Shown here: positions 18,269-28,010 of the stretch, piece after piece
Position numbering within the stretch: position 1 is the first letter of the stretch
Layout: the number at the start of each line of letters is the position of its first letter
DNA from: Histomonas meleagridis
Taxonomy: Eukaryota > Parabasalia > Tritrichomonadida > Dientamoebidae
Length of the DNA stretch: 64,000 bases
Assembly: GCA_020186115.1 (NCBI GenBank)
Contig: WSYJ01000182.1
Location: 310,001 to 374,000 of the forward strand
Direction of reading: 5' to 3'
Made by a program: the position numbers and the translations under genes
The notes under the pieces: model-generated
Databases searched by the model: none
Told to the model about the DNA's origin: nothing
What the model saw: the letters and a program-made list of their open reading frames with translations, nothing else

Positions 18269-19801
18269 ATGGAGAAAGAAGAATCCATCCAAAAAATATC
18301 AGACAATCTAACAATTGTAATTAATTATTACCAAAAAAATACAGCACTAATTCCCAATGGCGTCCAAATTTTAGGAATGCTACAAGAACTGAGAAAAGCA
18401 TTGAATCCAATTAGTTTTGAACTTTCTTTATTTGTAATACAATGGAATAAAATTATGTCTACAGTTCAAAGCTGTGTGGTAACTCATCCAAAAATTTTGC
18501 AAAACAAACCTCTTCCTACTAATTCTTTAGAACAAATTAGAATTTTTCTCAAAGATTTCTTAAGATGTGCACCAAATTCCATTCCTACACAAAGAAAAAT
18601 GAATGCGAGTGCTGAAAAATTAATGTCATTAATTGATTCCATTGAAATTAAAATTCAGCAAAAATCATATGAAATAGCAAAAAAGAAATTACAATCTCTT
18701 AAAACAAGAATATCACTTCAATCTGATGATCTTTTTAAACTTTCACAAATGGAACGACAACAAAAAACAAACAAAATTACTTCAATCACACGTAACATTG
18801 AAAGTATACTTCGAGGACTTCCTAGCAGCTATCAAAGTCCCATCAAAGTTACAATTCCTGATGTAGTTGTTAACTTTGATATATTTCTTAAAAGAATTCA
18901 AAAAAAGTTTAGCATGTCAAATTACAATGATGCAAAAAGCCAACCACCATCTCCACGTAGTGTTCATGAGTTATTTCTTGGCAGTATTCCTAAAATGCCC
19001 ATCGTTAACAGCCCAAAGTCATCATTTATTTCACATAACAAGTCAAAGGAGCACCCCAAAACCGTTAATAAATCAGTACTTCCAACAGATTCACCAAAAA
19101 GTAAAACTACATCTCTATCAAAGGTCGATATGACCACTCCAAAAAAAGTTAGACAAATTAAAAAGGCAGGAACCACAAAGCTTACAACATCTAAAACATC
19201 TGAAAATAATCAAATTCTTTCTGAAATTGAATTGCGTTTACAAAGATTGCATCAATTATTTGAAGATGTTAGCTCCATATCATTGTTTTTAGATGAGTTA
19301 CATAACTTAAAAAAGAACAACAAAGAACATTTGACCAAATTTTATAATGATATGAAAAAGGATATCGAAAACATAAATTTCATCGAACTGATAAACAAAA
19401 GTTCGAACGACTTAAGCACGCCAATATCTTCAAGTTATTTATTGCAACACGAAATTAAACTTCTTAAAAGTTTCGAACAAAAAATGTTTTCAAATGAAGA
19501 AAACAAAAAAGAAAAAACTTCAGCTATCGAGGAAAACAAGAAATTAAGAAAACAATTAACAAAATTACGTAAAGAATTTCTTGGAATTGGCGAAGTGAAT
19601 GATTCCATTGACGAACTGAAGAATTGCAACAAAAAAATCGAAAAATTGTTCGAATTAAGAAATAAATTTTGTGAAAATTCTTCACAAAATTTTGACCTTG
19701 ATGGAGTTAATTATACACAAAAAATTGTAAGTGATGAAATAGAGTTTTTACTGAAGAGAAAGTTGGAGATCATCGAAAAAATGAAAAATGAGAAAAAGTA
19801 A
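18269..19801 (+). CDS. Long coiled-coil protein, unknown
   Basis: 510 residues from ATG 18269. The N-terminal ~200 residues are helical. The middle (about 210-310) is a disordered Ser/Pro/Lys-rich linker (SQPPSPRSVHEL, PTDSPKSKTTSLSK, MTTPKKVRQIKK). The last ~200 residues are coiled coil with heptads of Leu/Ile. The SP/TP motifs suggest kinase regulation. No family recognised; structural or cytoskeletal roles are possible. Upstream GTTAATAAACGTTCTCGTTAAC is a doubled promoter-like motif 10-40 bases before the ATG. Confidence 0.75.
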   Translation: MEKEESIQKISDNLTIVINYYQKNTALIPNGVQILGMLQELRKALNPISFELSLFVIQWNKIMSTVQSCVVTHPKILQNKPLPTNSLEQIRIFLKDFLRCAPNSIPTQRKMNASAEKLMSLIDSIEIKIQQKSYEIAKKKLQSLKTRISLQSDDLFKLSQMERQQKTNKITSITRNIESILRGLPSSYQSPIKVTIPDVVVNFDIFLKRIQKKFSMSNYNDAKSQPPSPRSVHELFLGSIPKMPIVNSPKSSFISHNKSKEHPKTVNKSVLPTDSPKSKTTSLSKVDMTTPKKVRQIKKAGTTKLTTSKTSENNQILSEIELRLQRLHQLFEDVSSISLFLDELHNLKKNNKEHLTKFYNDMKKDIENINFIELINKSSNDLSTPISSSYLLQHEIKLLKSFEQKMFSNEENKKEKTSAIEENKKLRKQLTKLRKEFLGIGEVNDSIDELKNCNKKIEKLFELRNKFCENSSQNFDLDGVNYTQKIVSDEIEFLLKRKLEIIEKMKNEKK

Positions 19802-20054
19802 ACTGTTTGTATCGTACTTTTATTTGAATGCATTTTACCGGTTATGTGTCGTTAATGTTCAATTTTGAACAATTGTACGTTAATTTTATATGAAGAAAAA
19901 AATTCTTAATTTGCTTATCCTTATGCAGATTTGATTAATTTTAATGCAAAAAAATAATTTTTATGATTCAACTATCAGAAAATATTGTTATTGTTTTAGA
20001 ACAAAGAAGGAAATATTTACTAAAATTGTTAGAAACACGTGAAGAAAATAACAT

Positions 20055-20375
20055 TTACATATTTTGGCTTAAGTACTCATTCATTGCAGCTTCGAAAATA
20101 TTTTCTGTATTATTACACCAAGTTGAAAAATCGTTTAAAGCCCCATCTAAAATATCTATGATATTTTCTCCTTCTTTTGCTTGTATTCTAAGACGCATTT
20201 TGCTTTCGGCTGGGTGTGGAACAGAATATGAGCAAAAATCAACACTTTCATTTGGAATCAAGGTTTGACGAATTGCATTTCCCATTGTGTGTGTTTCACT
20301 GGTGAAAAAGAATGATCCACTTGATGGATCATTTTCATTATCAAAAGTAATTGTGCAAGTACTTGGCTCTACCAT
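20055..20375 (-). CDS. RNA polymerase I/III subunit RPAC2 (RPC19, Rpb11-type)
   Basis: 106 residues from the first ATG (20375); the frame upstream uses only a GTG. The Rpb11/RPC19 signature is clear: FTSETHTMGNAIRQTLI (family H-T-L-G-N-A-L-R), then VDFCSYSVPHPAESKMRLRIQ (family V-x-F-C-G-Y-x-h-P-H-P-S-E-x-K-x-x-h-R-I-Q). A C-terminal helix follows. The PHP-E-K string places it with RPAC2 of Pol I and III rather than RPB11. Length is typical. AAACGTTTTC lies just upstream on the minus strand (20384-20392). Confidence 0.9.
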   Translation of the reverse strand: MVEPSTCTITFDNENDPSSGSFFFTSETHTMGNAIRQTLIPNESVDFCSYSVPHPAESKMRLRIQAKEGENIIDILDGALNDFSTWCNNTENIFEAAMNEYLSQNM

Positions 20376-20440
20376 ATTAAAGAAAACGTTTACTGACACT
20401 TTTTTGTTTATGAGTAAGAAATGTGATTTGAAATATATGA

Positions 20441-20464
20441 AAACCGTTTAAATGTTTGGCCTTT
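20441..20464 (+). promoter_or_regulatory. M3-like plus M5-like core promoter of eS30
   Basis: AAACCGTTTA (20441-20450) is followed by CCTTTTT (20460-20466) and the ATG at 20471. In T. vaginalis the M5 element is CCTTT, overlaps the transcription start, and is typical of strongly expressed genes; M3 sits just upstream. The arrangement here matches closely. The implied 5' UTR is ~10 bases or less. Confidence 0.55.
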
Positions 20465-20470
20465 TTAAAA

Positions 20471-20659
20471 ATGGGAAAGGTTCACGGTTCTCTCGCTCAA
20501 GCAGGTAAGGTTCGTTCTAACACACCAAAGGTTCCAAAGATGGAAAAGCCAAAGCCACTTCGCGGTCGTGCAGCAACTCGCAAACATTATAATAAGTATT
20601 TCCTTTCAGCTAACCCAGATGCTAAGCGTAAGGTTGGTCCAAACTCACAAAGCCAGTAA
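20471..20659 (+). CDS. Ribosomal protein eS30
   Basis: 62 residues from ATG 20471. The sequence GKVHGSLAQAGKVRSNTPKV is the hallmark of eS30 and is followed by K-x-x-x-P-L-R-G-R-A-A-T-R-K-H-Y-N-K-Y-F and a basic tail with GPNSQ. There is no ubiquitin-like (FUBI) N-terminal fusion, unlike animals. It is a small 40S subunit protein near the decoding side. Confidence 0.95.
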   Translation: MGKVHGSLAQAGKVRSNTPKVPKMEKPKPLRGRAATRKHYNKYFLSANPDAKRKVGPNSQSQ

Positions 20660-20827
20660 ATAAATTAAAACTTTAATGGGAAATTCTTTTTTAATCTTTT
20701 ATGGAATCTTTATGAATTTGTATTACAAATTACAAAACAACTATGTGCTAATGTCTTCCAAAAATCATCCAGATTTCTGGTTAAATAAAAGTTGAATCAA
20801 GTTTCGGATTTTTTTCGAAATTTGGTC

Positions 20828-20837
20828 AAACCGTTTA
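20828..20837 (+). promoter_or_regulatory. M3-like motif AAACCGTTTA upstream of RING ligase gene
   Basis: Identical 10-mer to the one before eS30, ~38 bases before the ATG at 20876. Confidence 0.45.
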
Positions 20838-20875
20838 AAAATTTGTAAAGGATTGAAACAAAAACTGCTGACCAA

Positions 20876-22012
20876 ATGTTGTTAAGGAAATACTACGAAA
20901 TTTACACCATACTTACAATATCAATAATGATGTTTTCGGCATCTAAATTATGGATCTCTACAAAATCTTTTTATGACATGTTCATTTCATTTTTTGAAGA
21001 TAATTTTCATCATTTGATTTTCAGTAATTTTCTTTTTTGGATATTACTTTCGATATCCTTGTGCCTACTTAAGTTCTCTGTCGGAGATGTCTCAAGTTTA
21101 GCAATCAAGGTTGCATCTGAAAGAGTATCCAACATTTTATTCTATTTCTTTTACCTAATTGATGGTAACAATTATCTAGCGGAACATCTTTTTGCTTTCT
21201 ATTTTCTTTTTATTCATATGATAATACAGAAAAAAGTTGAAGATTTATATTCATCAATTTCTCTTCCTTCACCTAAGCAACACATACGAATTATGTATGG
21301 ACAACTAACCATGTCCCTTCTTTCTATTTATTTCTTTTTCAAGTACAATTCTACGTTTTTCCATATGCATTATTCAACTATTTTTGTTGAAACACTTCAA
21401 GGGATTTTTTCTCATTTTATTGTACTTTACGACCGTGAGAATGTTGGTAACTCACAAAGTTCTTATCGACTAATATTTGTATCACAAATTATATCAGAAT
21501 CTACCAATTGTATACTTCGAGTTATTTTCCTTGCCCTTGAAGCTAGAAGAGCCATTTCATTAGGGCTTGGCTCTTTCACATTTTTTGTTCTTTCCAAAAA
21601 CATTTTGGACAACGTTAACAAATTGAGAGAGTCATTCAAAAAGTTCAACGATTGGAAGAGGATGCAATCGTTGTTTAACGACTATCTTCCTAGTGCAAAT
21701 TCTGCTGATATTGAGCATGATAACACATGCATTATTTGTAGGCTTGAAATGACTGAAAATGACTCTAAAAAGTTACCTTGCGGACATTGCTTACATACTG
21801 ATTGTCTCGAAAGATGGACAATGCAACAAATGAAATGTCCAATATGTAGATATGATCTCGATGAAATGTTAAAGGAAGCAGAACGCAAAAAGAATGAAGA
21901 AGAAAAAAGAGAAATAATTGTTGATAATAACGAACAAGAGGAAAATGTAAATGTTAATAACGAACAGACATTTACTTATGACGAGCTAAACGATGATGAC
22001 AACGGAGAATGA
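20876..22012 (+). CDS. HRD1-like membrane RING-H2 ubiquitin ligase
   Basis: 378 residues from ATG 20876. The N-terminal ~230 residues contain about six hydrophobic helices (for example LIFSNFLFWILLSISLCLL, HLFAFYFLFIHMIIQ, LTMSLLSIYFFF). A RING-H2 domain follows (about 285-325) with Cys-x2-Cys (CIICRLEM), PCGHCLHTDCLERW and CPICR; all eight ligands are present. The tail is acidic and charged. Multi-TM followed by RING-H2 is the layout of HRD1/gp78, the ER-associated degradation E3. The spacing LPCGH-LH-x-x-C-L-x-x-W fits HRD1. The UBE2G-type E2 at 57244 is a plausible partner. Confidence 0.82.
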   Translation: MLLRKYYEIYTILTISIMMFSASKLWISTKSFYDMFISFFEDNFHHLIFSNFLFWILLSISLCLLKFSVGDVSSLAIKVASERVSNILFYFFYLIDGNNYLAEHLFAFYFLFIHMIIQKKVEDLYSSISLPSPKQHIRIMYGQLTMSLLSIYFFFKYNSTFFHMHYSTIFVETLQGIFSHFIVLYDRENVGNSQSSYRLIFVSQIISESTNCILRVIFLALEARRAISLGLGSFTFFVLSKNILDNVNKLRESFKKFNDWKRMQSLFNDYLPSANSADIEHDNTCIICRLEMTENDSKKLPCGHCLHTDCLERWTMQQMKCPICRYDLDEMLKEAERKKNEEEKREIIVDNNEQEENVNVNNEQTFTYDELNDDDNGE

Positions 22013-22712
22013 TTTGCTGGAATGTTTTTAAAGTCGGAATTTTGTAAATAGAATTATATTAAGTTTTTTATATTTTTTGAAATCAAACATAAATTGTAAA
22101 ATTCATATAATCCAAATATTTTAAATATGCCATTCACTTGTTTATAACATATGAAAGTCATCATCGCGTGAAATCACCTTACGCTGTCTGATTAAAGATA
22201 ATTTTTGTAACAAATAAATTTATTTTTTAATATGAAATTTGATATCAGATGAAAAAACTGAATAAAAAAGTTGGTAGTGCTGATAAAGCAAATTGTTTTT
22301 TTAATGAAACAATAAAAATATTTCTCATTCATCACAATTGATAATAAACAATATCAATAAAAATTTACCTCATATTTAGTGAAATGATTTGTACATTTTT
22401 TGTTGTTTGAAATAAAAAAATTAATAACAATAACTTCTTATTCAGCAAAGCACGCAAGAGTCAATGCAAATGCATCTTCTTTAAAATTTTATTAATCAAT
22501 GAAAATATTCCATAATTACACGTCAAGTGAAAAATTCATAATTTAAAACATTAAAATCAAGATAAAATCATCAGCAATTATGATGAACTTTCAAAGAATG
22601 AAAACCAAAACATTTTAAATATTAAACAATGATAAATCACATAAAAAATTATTTTTAAATTGTTTTAATATATACAAATAACGTAATTTGTACCATAAAA
22701 AAACAACGCATA
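22013..22712. other. Intergenic region
   Basis: About 700 bases of AT-rich DNA between two converging genes (RING ligase and XRN1). No ORF, RNA gene or repeat structure is recognised. Confidence 0.6.
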
Positions 22713-25700
22713 CTAATTCAGCATCATCAGTTCGCCGGCCATCATCACCATTCCCCTCATCGTTTGTATTGTTCCTTCCAAATTCGTTCCGCACTCCAAC
22801 ATATCATCGAACAGCACTTCGACCCTTTCATCCTTACAGATCCCGACCACGACGCCCTTCGAGCCAAACGGAACTGATCCAGAAGAAGCGATTGCTATGA
22901 CTCTGCTTCCGATTGGAGGTATTGTCACTGTTCTGTTTTCGTTCGATTGTTTCCCAGGCCATAACATTTTACTTTCGTTTACATCATTTAGTTCAATTTC
23001 TTTTATGATTTTCGGTGAGTTAATAATTGTCTTTTCGATGTTTAATAAAGTCGAATATGAAAAATGTTTTTCTTTGACAGAACATAATATACTTTTTGAT
23101 GCAGGTGCATTATCATTTAGAAATTGCTTCAAGTCATTAAGTTTGGCAAGTTGATACGTTTTACTGGTCGTACCAAATATTTCTCCAAGTTTAAATGAAA
23201 CTCCTTTAAGATTCTGAGGTTTCGACTTTTCCTCAGGTTTACACAAAAGTTCCTTCAATTTGCCACTTAACTTAAAGTATTGTTTAAGAAGCTCGATGAT
23301 TGATTTATGATAATAAAATGTGTTATCTTCGAACTTACAATATCCTTTGATAACATTTTTCTTATTACGTGTATAAAGTTGGATTGCGATATTTACATGT
23401 TCATCAGATATATAAATTGATGTAAATATAGAACGTAATGCATGGAATGGTATTGATAACAATTTCGTTATGATGTCATCACTAACCCATTCTTTCGAAT
23501 CATTAGTTATAATATTTCTAATTTTAATTGGTAAAACTTTGTTGATTTTAACATCATATGTATTCTCATTATTAACTTTGGTAATTATACCTTTAGATCC
23601 ATCATTAGTACCACCCAAAATTATTATTTCTGTTCCAACTTTCGGCTTCAAATTTTCTGAATTCGTATCTTCCGTAAACCTCTGAATTGCATTTGTTTGG
23701 TTTACTTCTAACGTTAATTGAAATGGAATGAAAACTGACCTCGATGAATAAGTAAACAAAGATTCGTCGTTAGTTGATGAATGATACACCAAAACCTCGA
23801 GTAATACATTAACTTCATTAATATCCAAAGCATATTTTGTCAGGAATTGTTTTTGTAGTTCTTCGAAATTTGGCAAAAATTTATGTTTTTCTTTTCCTTC
23901 GATTAGAATTTGATTTCCTTTGTTATCGATTACGCCAATTATTAAGCCCAACTTCAAATAAGGCCAATCGAATAATATCTTTTGATTTAATAGTGTCTGA
24001 AGATCTGTTGGCGGTTTCCTATTTATTAATGGTTTTATTACAATCGAATCGCGTTTAGAAGGAAACTCGAAACAGATAACAGGAACAACTTCGGTACGCG
24101 TTTCGAACTTTATGTTATTTAATGTTGGTACACATGGCGGCGTTTGTTTAGTGTATATTATTGGCTGAATGATTTTCGATATGACATCAATTTCTTTTGG
24201 CTCTGTTTCATCATGAAAGAACTCTAATGCTTTCATGAATTTGTTTCGCTCTAATTCTTCTGGTGATAATGCGTCATAAAGTTTATTATATTCTTCTTCA
24301 ACTTCATCTTCGTTAATTTCAGGTAATAATACAACGGCTTGATATTCATATTTCTTACCATTATAATCTAAATCAAAATCTTTCGGATAATAACATGAGA
24401 TTTTGGAGGGCGGAAACATTAATGATTGAAGTGGACTCGGTAATAATGATGCAAAATGTGGTGGAATGATTAAAAGCTCTTGAAGAAATGGTGAAAGTGG
24501 TTGACCGATTTCAAAATGTGGCTCAAATGAATCAATGTATGGTATAATCATAGGTAATGGTGGTGTATAAAGATATGGATATTTCCATCGCCATGACGGG
24601 CACCCCGAATTATAATATTGAAGAACCCAATAAAATGCTTCGAGCGTTTTATATGACATGTCGCCGATCAAACTTTTGATGTCATTTTTTCGTTTGGGAT
24701 ATTTAGAAAGAAGATACTTCTCATTGGTTTGTGAAAATAATGAATGACGTTCAGCTTCATTTAACTTGGTGGCTTTATGTGCTTCAATAAAACAATCTTC
24801 CAGATGTTGGGATACAGCTATGATCAGATTTTTAAGAAAACTCTTATTAAAGGTTCCTTCAACAACTAAATGCTCAGTCGGTGATTCTTCTTTAAGCTTT
24901 TTATAACAATCAGCAATAATATTAAATCCACCTTTCTGAATTTCAATGCTATGAAACTCAGGAATGAAATCATTACCAATAAGAAAAGAAAGAGCAACAA
25001 AATCGTCAATTGTCTTTTCAAGTTCTTCTCCAGTGACTTTGAAATCAATTGATAAATAATCACGAATCATTGAAATATGAAGTAAGTCAAAGTATTCAAG
25101 GCCATATTTCATCTTTGCCGATTTCATCTGATATTTTTCTGTTTCTTTTTGAACAAAAGGTGCATCTGATTCTCGAATAAGACTAAAATTAGGTTCATGT
25201 GATTGAAGTCCTAAGAAGATAAGATCTGCATCTGTTGAGTATAAGACGTGCGTTTGATCTGGTTTCCAATCAGGTTGAGATCTTCTCATTCTAATAAAAT
25301 CAAGAATCTTATGTTCACCTTCACCTGGAACAAAACAACTGCTATAAATAACCTTTGGGCGCATCCACGCACTATCTGTTCTTGTCTTTGTTTTGATGAA
25401 ATCAACAAGAGCAAGATGTATTTGATACATAAATTCTGTACCTGGTGTGAAATTTGGTGATTTAAATGAGTGGCCTGTATACTTTTTAGTTGCAAGATAT
25501 CTTCTATGTCTTTGTTGTGTTGCTTTTGCAATTGGAGCAGGTCCATCTACAGCAATAAATAAAGTATCAGTTGGCCTTGTTATTTGAACAAGCATGTCTA
25601 AATATCTAAGCACTTCTCCAATAAATTCTTTAGACATTGTATCATCAATTTGATGCGAAGCTTCTAAACTTTTATAGAATATACCATTCATATCAATATA

Positions 25701-25796
25701 TGAATTATTAAATCTAGGACGCGATGGATCAGACATTTTCCTAAATACTAATGGGTATCTTTGAACAAGCCATCGATAAAAACCTGGAACGCCCAT
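22713..25796 (-). CDS. 5'-3' exoribonuclease XRN1
   Basis: 1027 residues from ATG 25796, chosen because the family begins MGVPGFYRWL. The N-terminal nuclease (about 1-350) shows FNNSYIDMNGIFYKSLEA, TDTLFIAVDGPAPIAKATQQRHRRY, CFVPGEGEHKILDFIR, YSTDADLIFLGLQSHEPNF and VALSFLIGNDFIPEF. These supply the acidic residues that bind two metals. CR2 follows (YWVLQYYNSGCPSWRWKYPY). The long C-terminus includes D1-type and SH3-like segments (VGTEIIILGGTNDGSKGIIT; IGSRVIAIASSGSVPFGSKGVVVG). The C-terminal half typical of XRN1, rather than XRN2, is present. It degrades decapped mRNA in the cytoplasm. The frame stays open for 36 more codons with another ATG at 25901, so an N-terminal extension is possible. 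Confidence 0.93.
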   Translation of the reverse strand: MGVPGFYRWLVQRYPLVFRKMSDPSRPRFNNSYIDMNGIFYKSLEASHQIDDTMSKEFIGEVLRYLDMLVQITRPTDTLFIAVDGPAPIAKATQQRHRRYLATKKYTGHSFKSPNFTPGTEFMYQIHLALVDFIKTKTRTDSAWMRPKVIYSSCFVPGEGEHKILDFIRMRRSQPDWKPDQTHVLYSTDADLIFLGLQSHEPNFSLIRESDAPFVQKETEKYQMKSAKMKYGLEYFDLLHISMIRDYLSIDFKVTGEELEKTIDDFVALSFLIGNDFIPEFHSIEIQKGGFNIIADCYKKLKEESPTEHLVVEGTFNKSFLKNLIIAVSQHLEDCFIEAHKATKLNEAERHSLFSQTNEKYLLSKYPKRKNDIKSLIGDMSYKTLEAFYWVLQYYNSGCPSWRWKYPYLYTPPLPMIIPYIDSFEPHFEIGQPLSPFLQELLIIPPHFASLLPSPLQSLMFPPSKISCYYPKDFDLDYNGKKYEYQAVVLLPEINEDEVEEEYNKLYDALSPEELERNKFMKALEFFHDETEPKEIDVISKIIQPIIYTKQTPPCVPTLNNIKFETRTEVVPVICFEFPSKRDSIVIKPLINRKPPTDLQTLLNQKILFDWPYLKLGLIIGVIDNKGNQILIEGKEKHKFLPNFEELQKQFLTKYALDINEVNVLLEVLVYHSSTNDESLFTYSSRSVFIPFQLTLEVNQTNAIQRFTEDTNSENLKPKVGTEIIILGGTNDGSKGIITKVNNENTYDVKINKVLPIKIRNIITNDSKEWVSDDIITKLLSIPFHALRSIFTSIYISDEHVNIAIQLYTRNKKNVIKGYCKFEDNTFYYHKSIIELLKQYFKLSGKLKELLCKPEEKSKPQNLKGVSFKLGEIFGTTSKTYQLAKLNDLKQFLNDNAPASKSILCSVKEKHFSYSTLLNIEKTIINSPKIIKEIELNDVNESKMLWPGKQSNENRTVTIPPIGSRVIAIASSGSVPFGSKGVVVGICKDERVEVLFDDMLECGTNLEGTIQTMRGMVMMAGELMMLN

Positions 25797-25910
25797 ATGT
25801 GAAGTGAGGGAGCAACGATTCAGAAGTTTCCGGCGGTTTATCACAAAATGCATTTTGAATTGAAATCCCGACAAAATGAAAGCAAAACGATAGAAAACCA
25901 TCAAATCAAA

Positions 25911-25920
25911 GAGAACGTTA
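25911..25920 (-). promoter_or_regulatory. Promoter-like motif TAACGTTCTC upstream of XRN1
   Basis: The motif lies ~115 bases before the family-conserved ATG (25796) but only ~10 bases before an upstream in-frame ATG (25901). This raises the possibility of an N-terminally extended protein. Confidence 0.35.
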
Positions 25921-25963
25921 ACTCAGCAACAAAAAAAAATTTTTTTTTCATGCAGTTGATATT

Positions 25964-27268
25964 TTAGACCATACGAACCTCATACTTACCTGCTTTGGTT
26001 GTGTATCTTAACCATTTTTGTGGTGTGTAGCCAGATCTTTCTACAACTGTTAAATACCTTAATGCTAAACCTGAAGCAGAAAACATCGCAAGGTTAAAGT
26101 TGGCAGAAATTGGCAATTGAATCTTTGTCGCAGGAGATGACTTAGAAGTAGCAGCAAGACAAGATACAATAATACTTATATCTGCTTGTGTTCCACCAGG
26201 GAAGTTAGTGATCTTCCAAGCAACAGCATTCTGACTAGAAACATATTTACCGCGTCCTGTTGTTGATGAGATTTTGACATTTGATGTATTATCTGGTAAT
26301 GGAATTGAAAGTATGAGTGGTGTTGCGCTAAGTTTCATATCATATGTTGCACGGACATTGACACGGATTTCAATCTTGTTTCCTGGAAGGTCATGAATCA
26401 TAGGAGTTATTGTGAATGGAATTCCGATGTTTTCAGTCTTACGATATCTCATAAGTTCGAACTCTCCGTCAGGTGGAGTGAAGGAAATTGCTCGATCATT
26501 AGCAAAGTTGGTAAGTTTGACACATTGATGAAATACCATATCATCAACTTCGATTGTGTTACCAACTCTGTTTGTTTCTTGGCCACGTCTTCCTTCTGAT
26601 TCAATTGTTACTTTGTCATTAAATCCTATCTTACATTCTGGCATACCGGATAAGTATACGCGCATAACAATGTTGCCATTAACTGAAGCATCAAGAATCT
26701 TTCCAGATGGAGAAACAAGGACAGATACTTTTTCGATGATATCGACGAAAACTTCGTTATGCTTATATTTGATATTTTGTGCACGCCATGAAATGGCACC
26801 CGTGGTCATGATTGTGACCTGGCTATCAAGTTTAGATGAGGCTTTGCTAGCTGGGGATCGTTGTGTGAGAAGTCTAAGGGCTTCTGGATCAGTACTTTGT
26901 GGATATCCGGAGTCAACCATTTCATCAAGAAGCTCAATAATTTCAGGAGAATGTTTCTTGCATAAGCCGATATCCAAAGGTTCTTTTATGCCAAGAACAG
27001 ATTGGAAAATTGATGGGAGTTTTGAAAGAAATTCGAAAATAACGCCTGCATTAGCATTCTTTCTTGTGGCACCAACGTAGTAAATTTCGTTTTCTAAATA
27101 ATGAAGAAATGAAGTTCCGTCAACAAGAATTGCTGGTGATGTAATTTCTTTTGCTGCAATGACTCCAATGCGGTAATTATCGAATGCTGTCACATCAAAG
27201 TCCTTCCTGTACACACGCATTGCAATAACTTCTCCTGTGCGACTGACAACTGCAACAGCGCTCAACAT
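25964..27268 (-). CDS. Clathrin adaptor mu subunit (AP-2/AP-1 mu type)
   Basis: 434 residues from ATG 27268. The N-terminal longin-like domain (MLSAVAVVSRTGEVIAMRVY) is followed by the mu-homology domain with adaptor hallmarks: ISWRAQNIKYKHNEVFVDIIE, SGKILDASVNGNIVMRVYLSGMPECK, DDMVFHQCVKL, ISFTPPDGEFELMRYR and KWLRYTTKAGKYEVRMV. Length and motifs fit AP-1/AP-2 mu. The LSGMPEC and FIPPDGxFELMxYR strings are shared by both; I lean to AP-2. It binds YxxPhi sorting signals in clathrin coats. It converges on nothing: 59 bases upstream of its stop region lies the XRN1 promoter area. Confidence 0.9.
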   Translation of the reverse strand: MLSAVAVVSRTGEVIAMRVYRKDFDVTAFDNYRIGVIAAKEITSPAILVDGTSFLHYLENEIYYVGATRKNANAGVIFEFLSKLPSIFQSVLGIKEPLDIGLCKKHSPEIIELLDEMVDSGYPQSTDPEALRLLTQRSPASKASSKLDSQVTIMTTGAISWRAQNIKYKHNEVFVDIIEKVSVLVSPSGKILDASVNGNIVMRVYLSGMPECKIGFNDKVTIESEGRRGQETNRVGNTIEVDDMVFHQCVKLTNFANDRAISFTPPDGEFELMRYRKTENIGIPFTITPMIHDLPGNKIEIRVNVRATYDMKLSATPLILSIPLPDNTSNVKISSTTGRGKYVSSQNAVAWKITNFPGGTQADISIIVSCLAATSKSSPATKIQLPISANFNLAMFSASGLALRYLTVVERSGYTPQKWLRYTTKAGKYEVRMV

Positions 27269-28010
27269 ATTAAAACTGCTTTTTTTGAATCAAATGATAG
27301 CTCTCAAATTTACCCTTGATTTACCCTTAAAAAAGCCAGATTTGTAGTAAAAAGAAACGTTACTTTAGTCAAAGTCAGGATGATAAAGGAGGTTTTACTG
27401 TGAATTTTAGAGGTTTAATTTATCTTTTCTATGTGTTCATTTAAAAAACTATAAAAATAAAATGCCGATAATTGACATGTAACACATTTCTTCTGTAATA
27501 TATTTAATTAATATAAGGATATATAAAACGGAAAAGTTTGTCTAGTTCATTCATTTTTTTTATAAAATTTGAAAAAAGAAATATATTCAAGTTTGATTTA
27601 AATTTCAAATTGAAACTCATTATAATAAAATTTAATATTACTGAACTAACTTACCTTTGGTTAAACAATTTTTTGGATGTTTTTGTTTGAGACTTTTAAA
27701 GCTGAAATATTTCAAAATAATCTCTAAAAAAAGCAATTGACGATAGAGCAAAATTAAATTTTTTCTTTACTTATTTATGCCTGGATATTTGCATTAAATG
27801 CAAAGATTTTCATTCCTAATCTGGTTACTTGCTTTGTATTTTTCTTGGTGACTCGGAAATTTAAGTAAACCGATTATAATCAAAAAAGTGGCTTCCGGTG
27901 GCATAAAGATTTTAAATCAGATTATATCACTATTTATTTTTCATGGTGTTATTCTATCAATCACTTGCTGTCATATTCATGATAAATATGTCTTAAATAT
28001 CAATTTCTTT
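27269..28010. other. Intergenic region between AP mu and ankyrin locus B
   Basis: AT-rich. AAACGTTA (about 27355-27362), ~85 bases upstream of the AP mu ATG, is a possible promoter motif. No coding potential is recognised. Confidence 0.55.
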
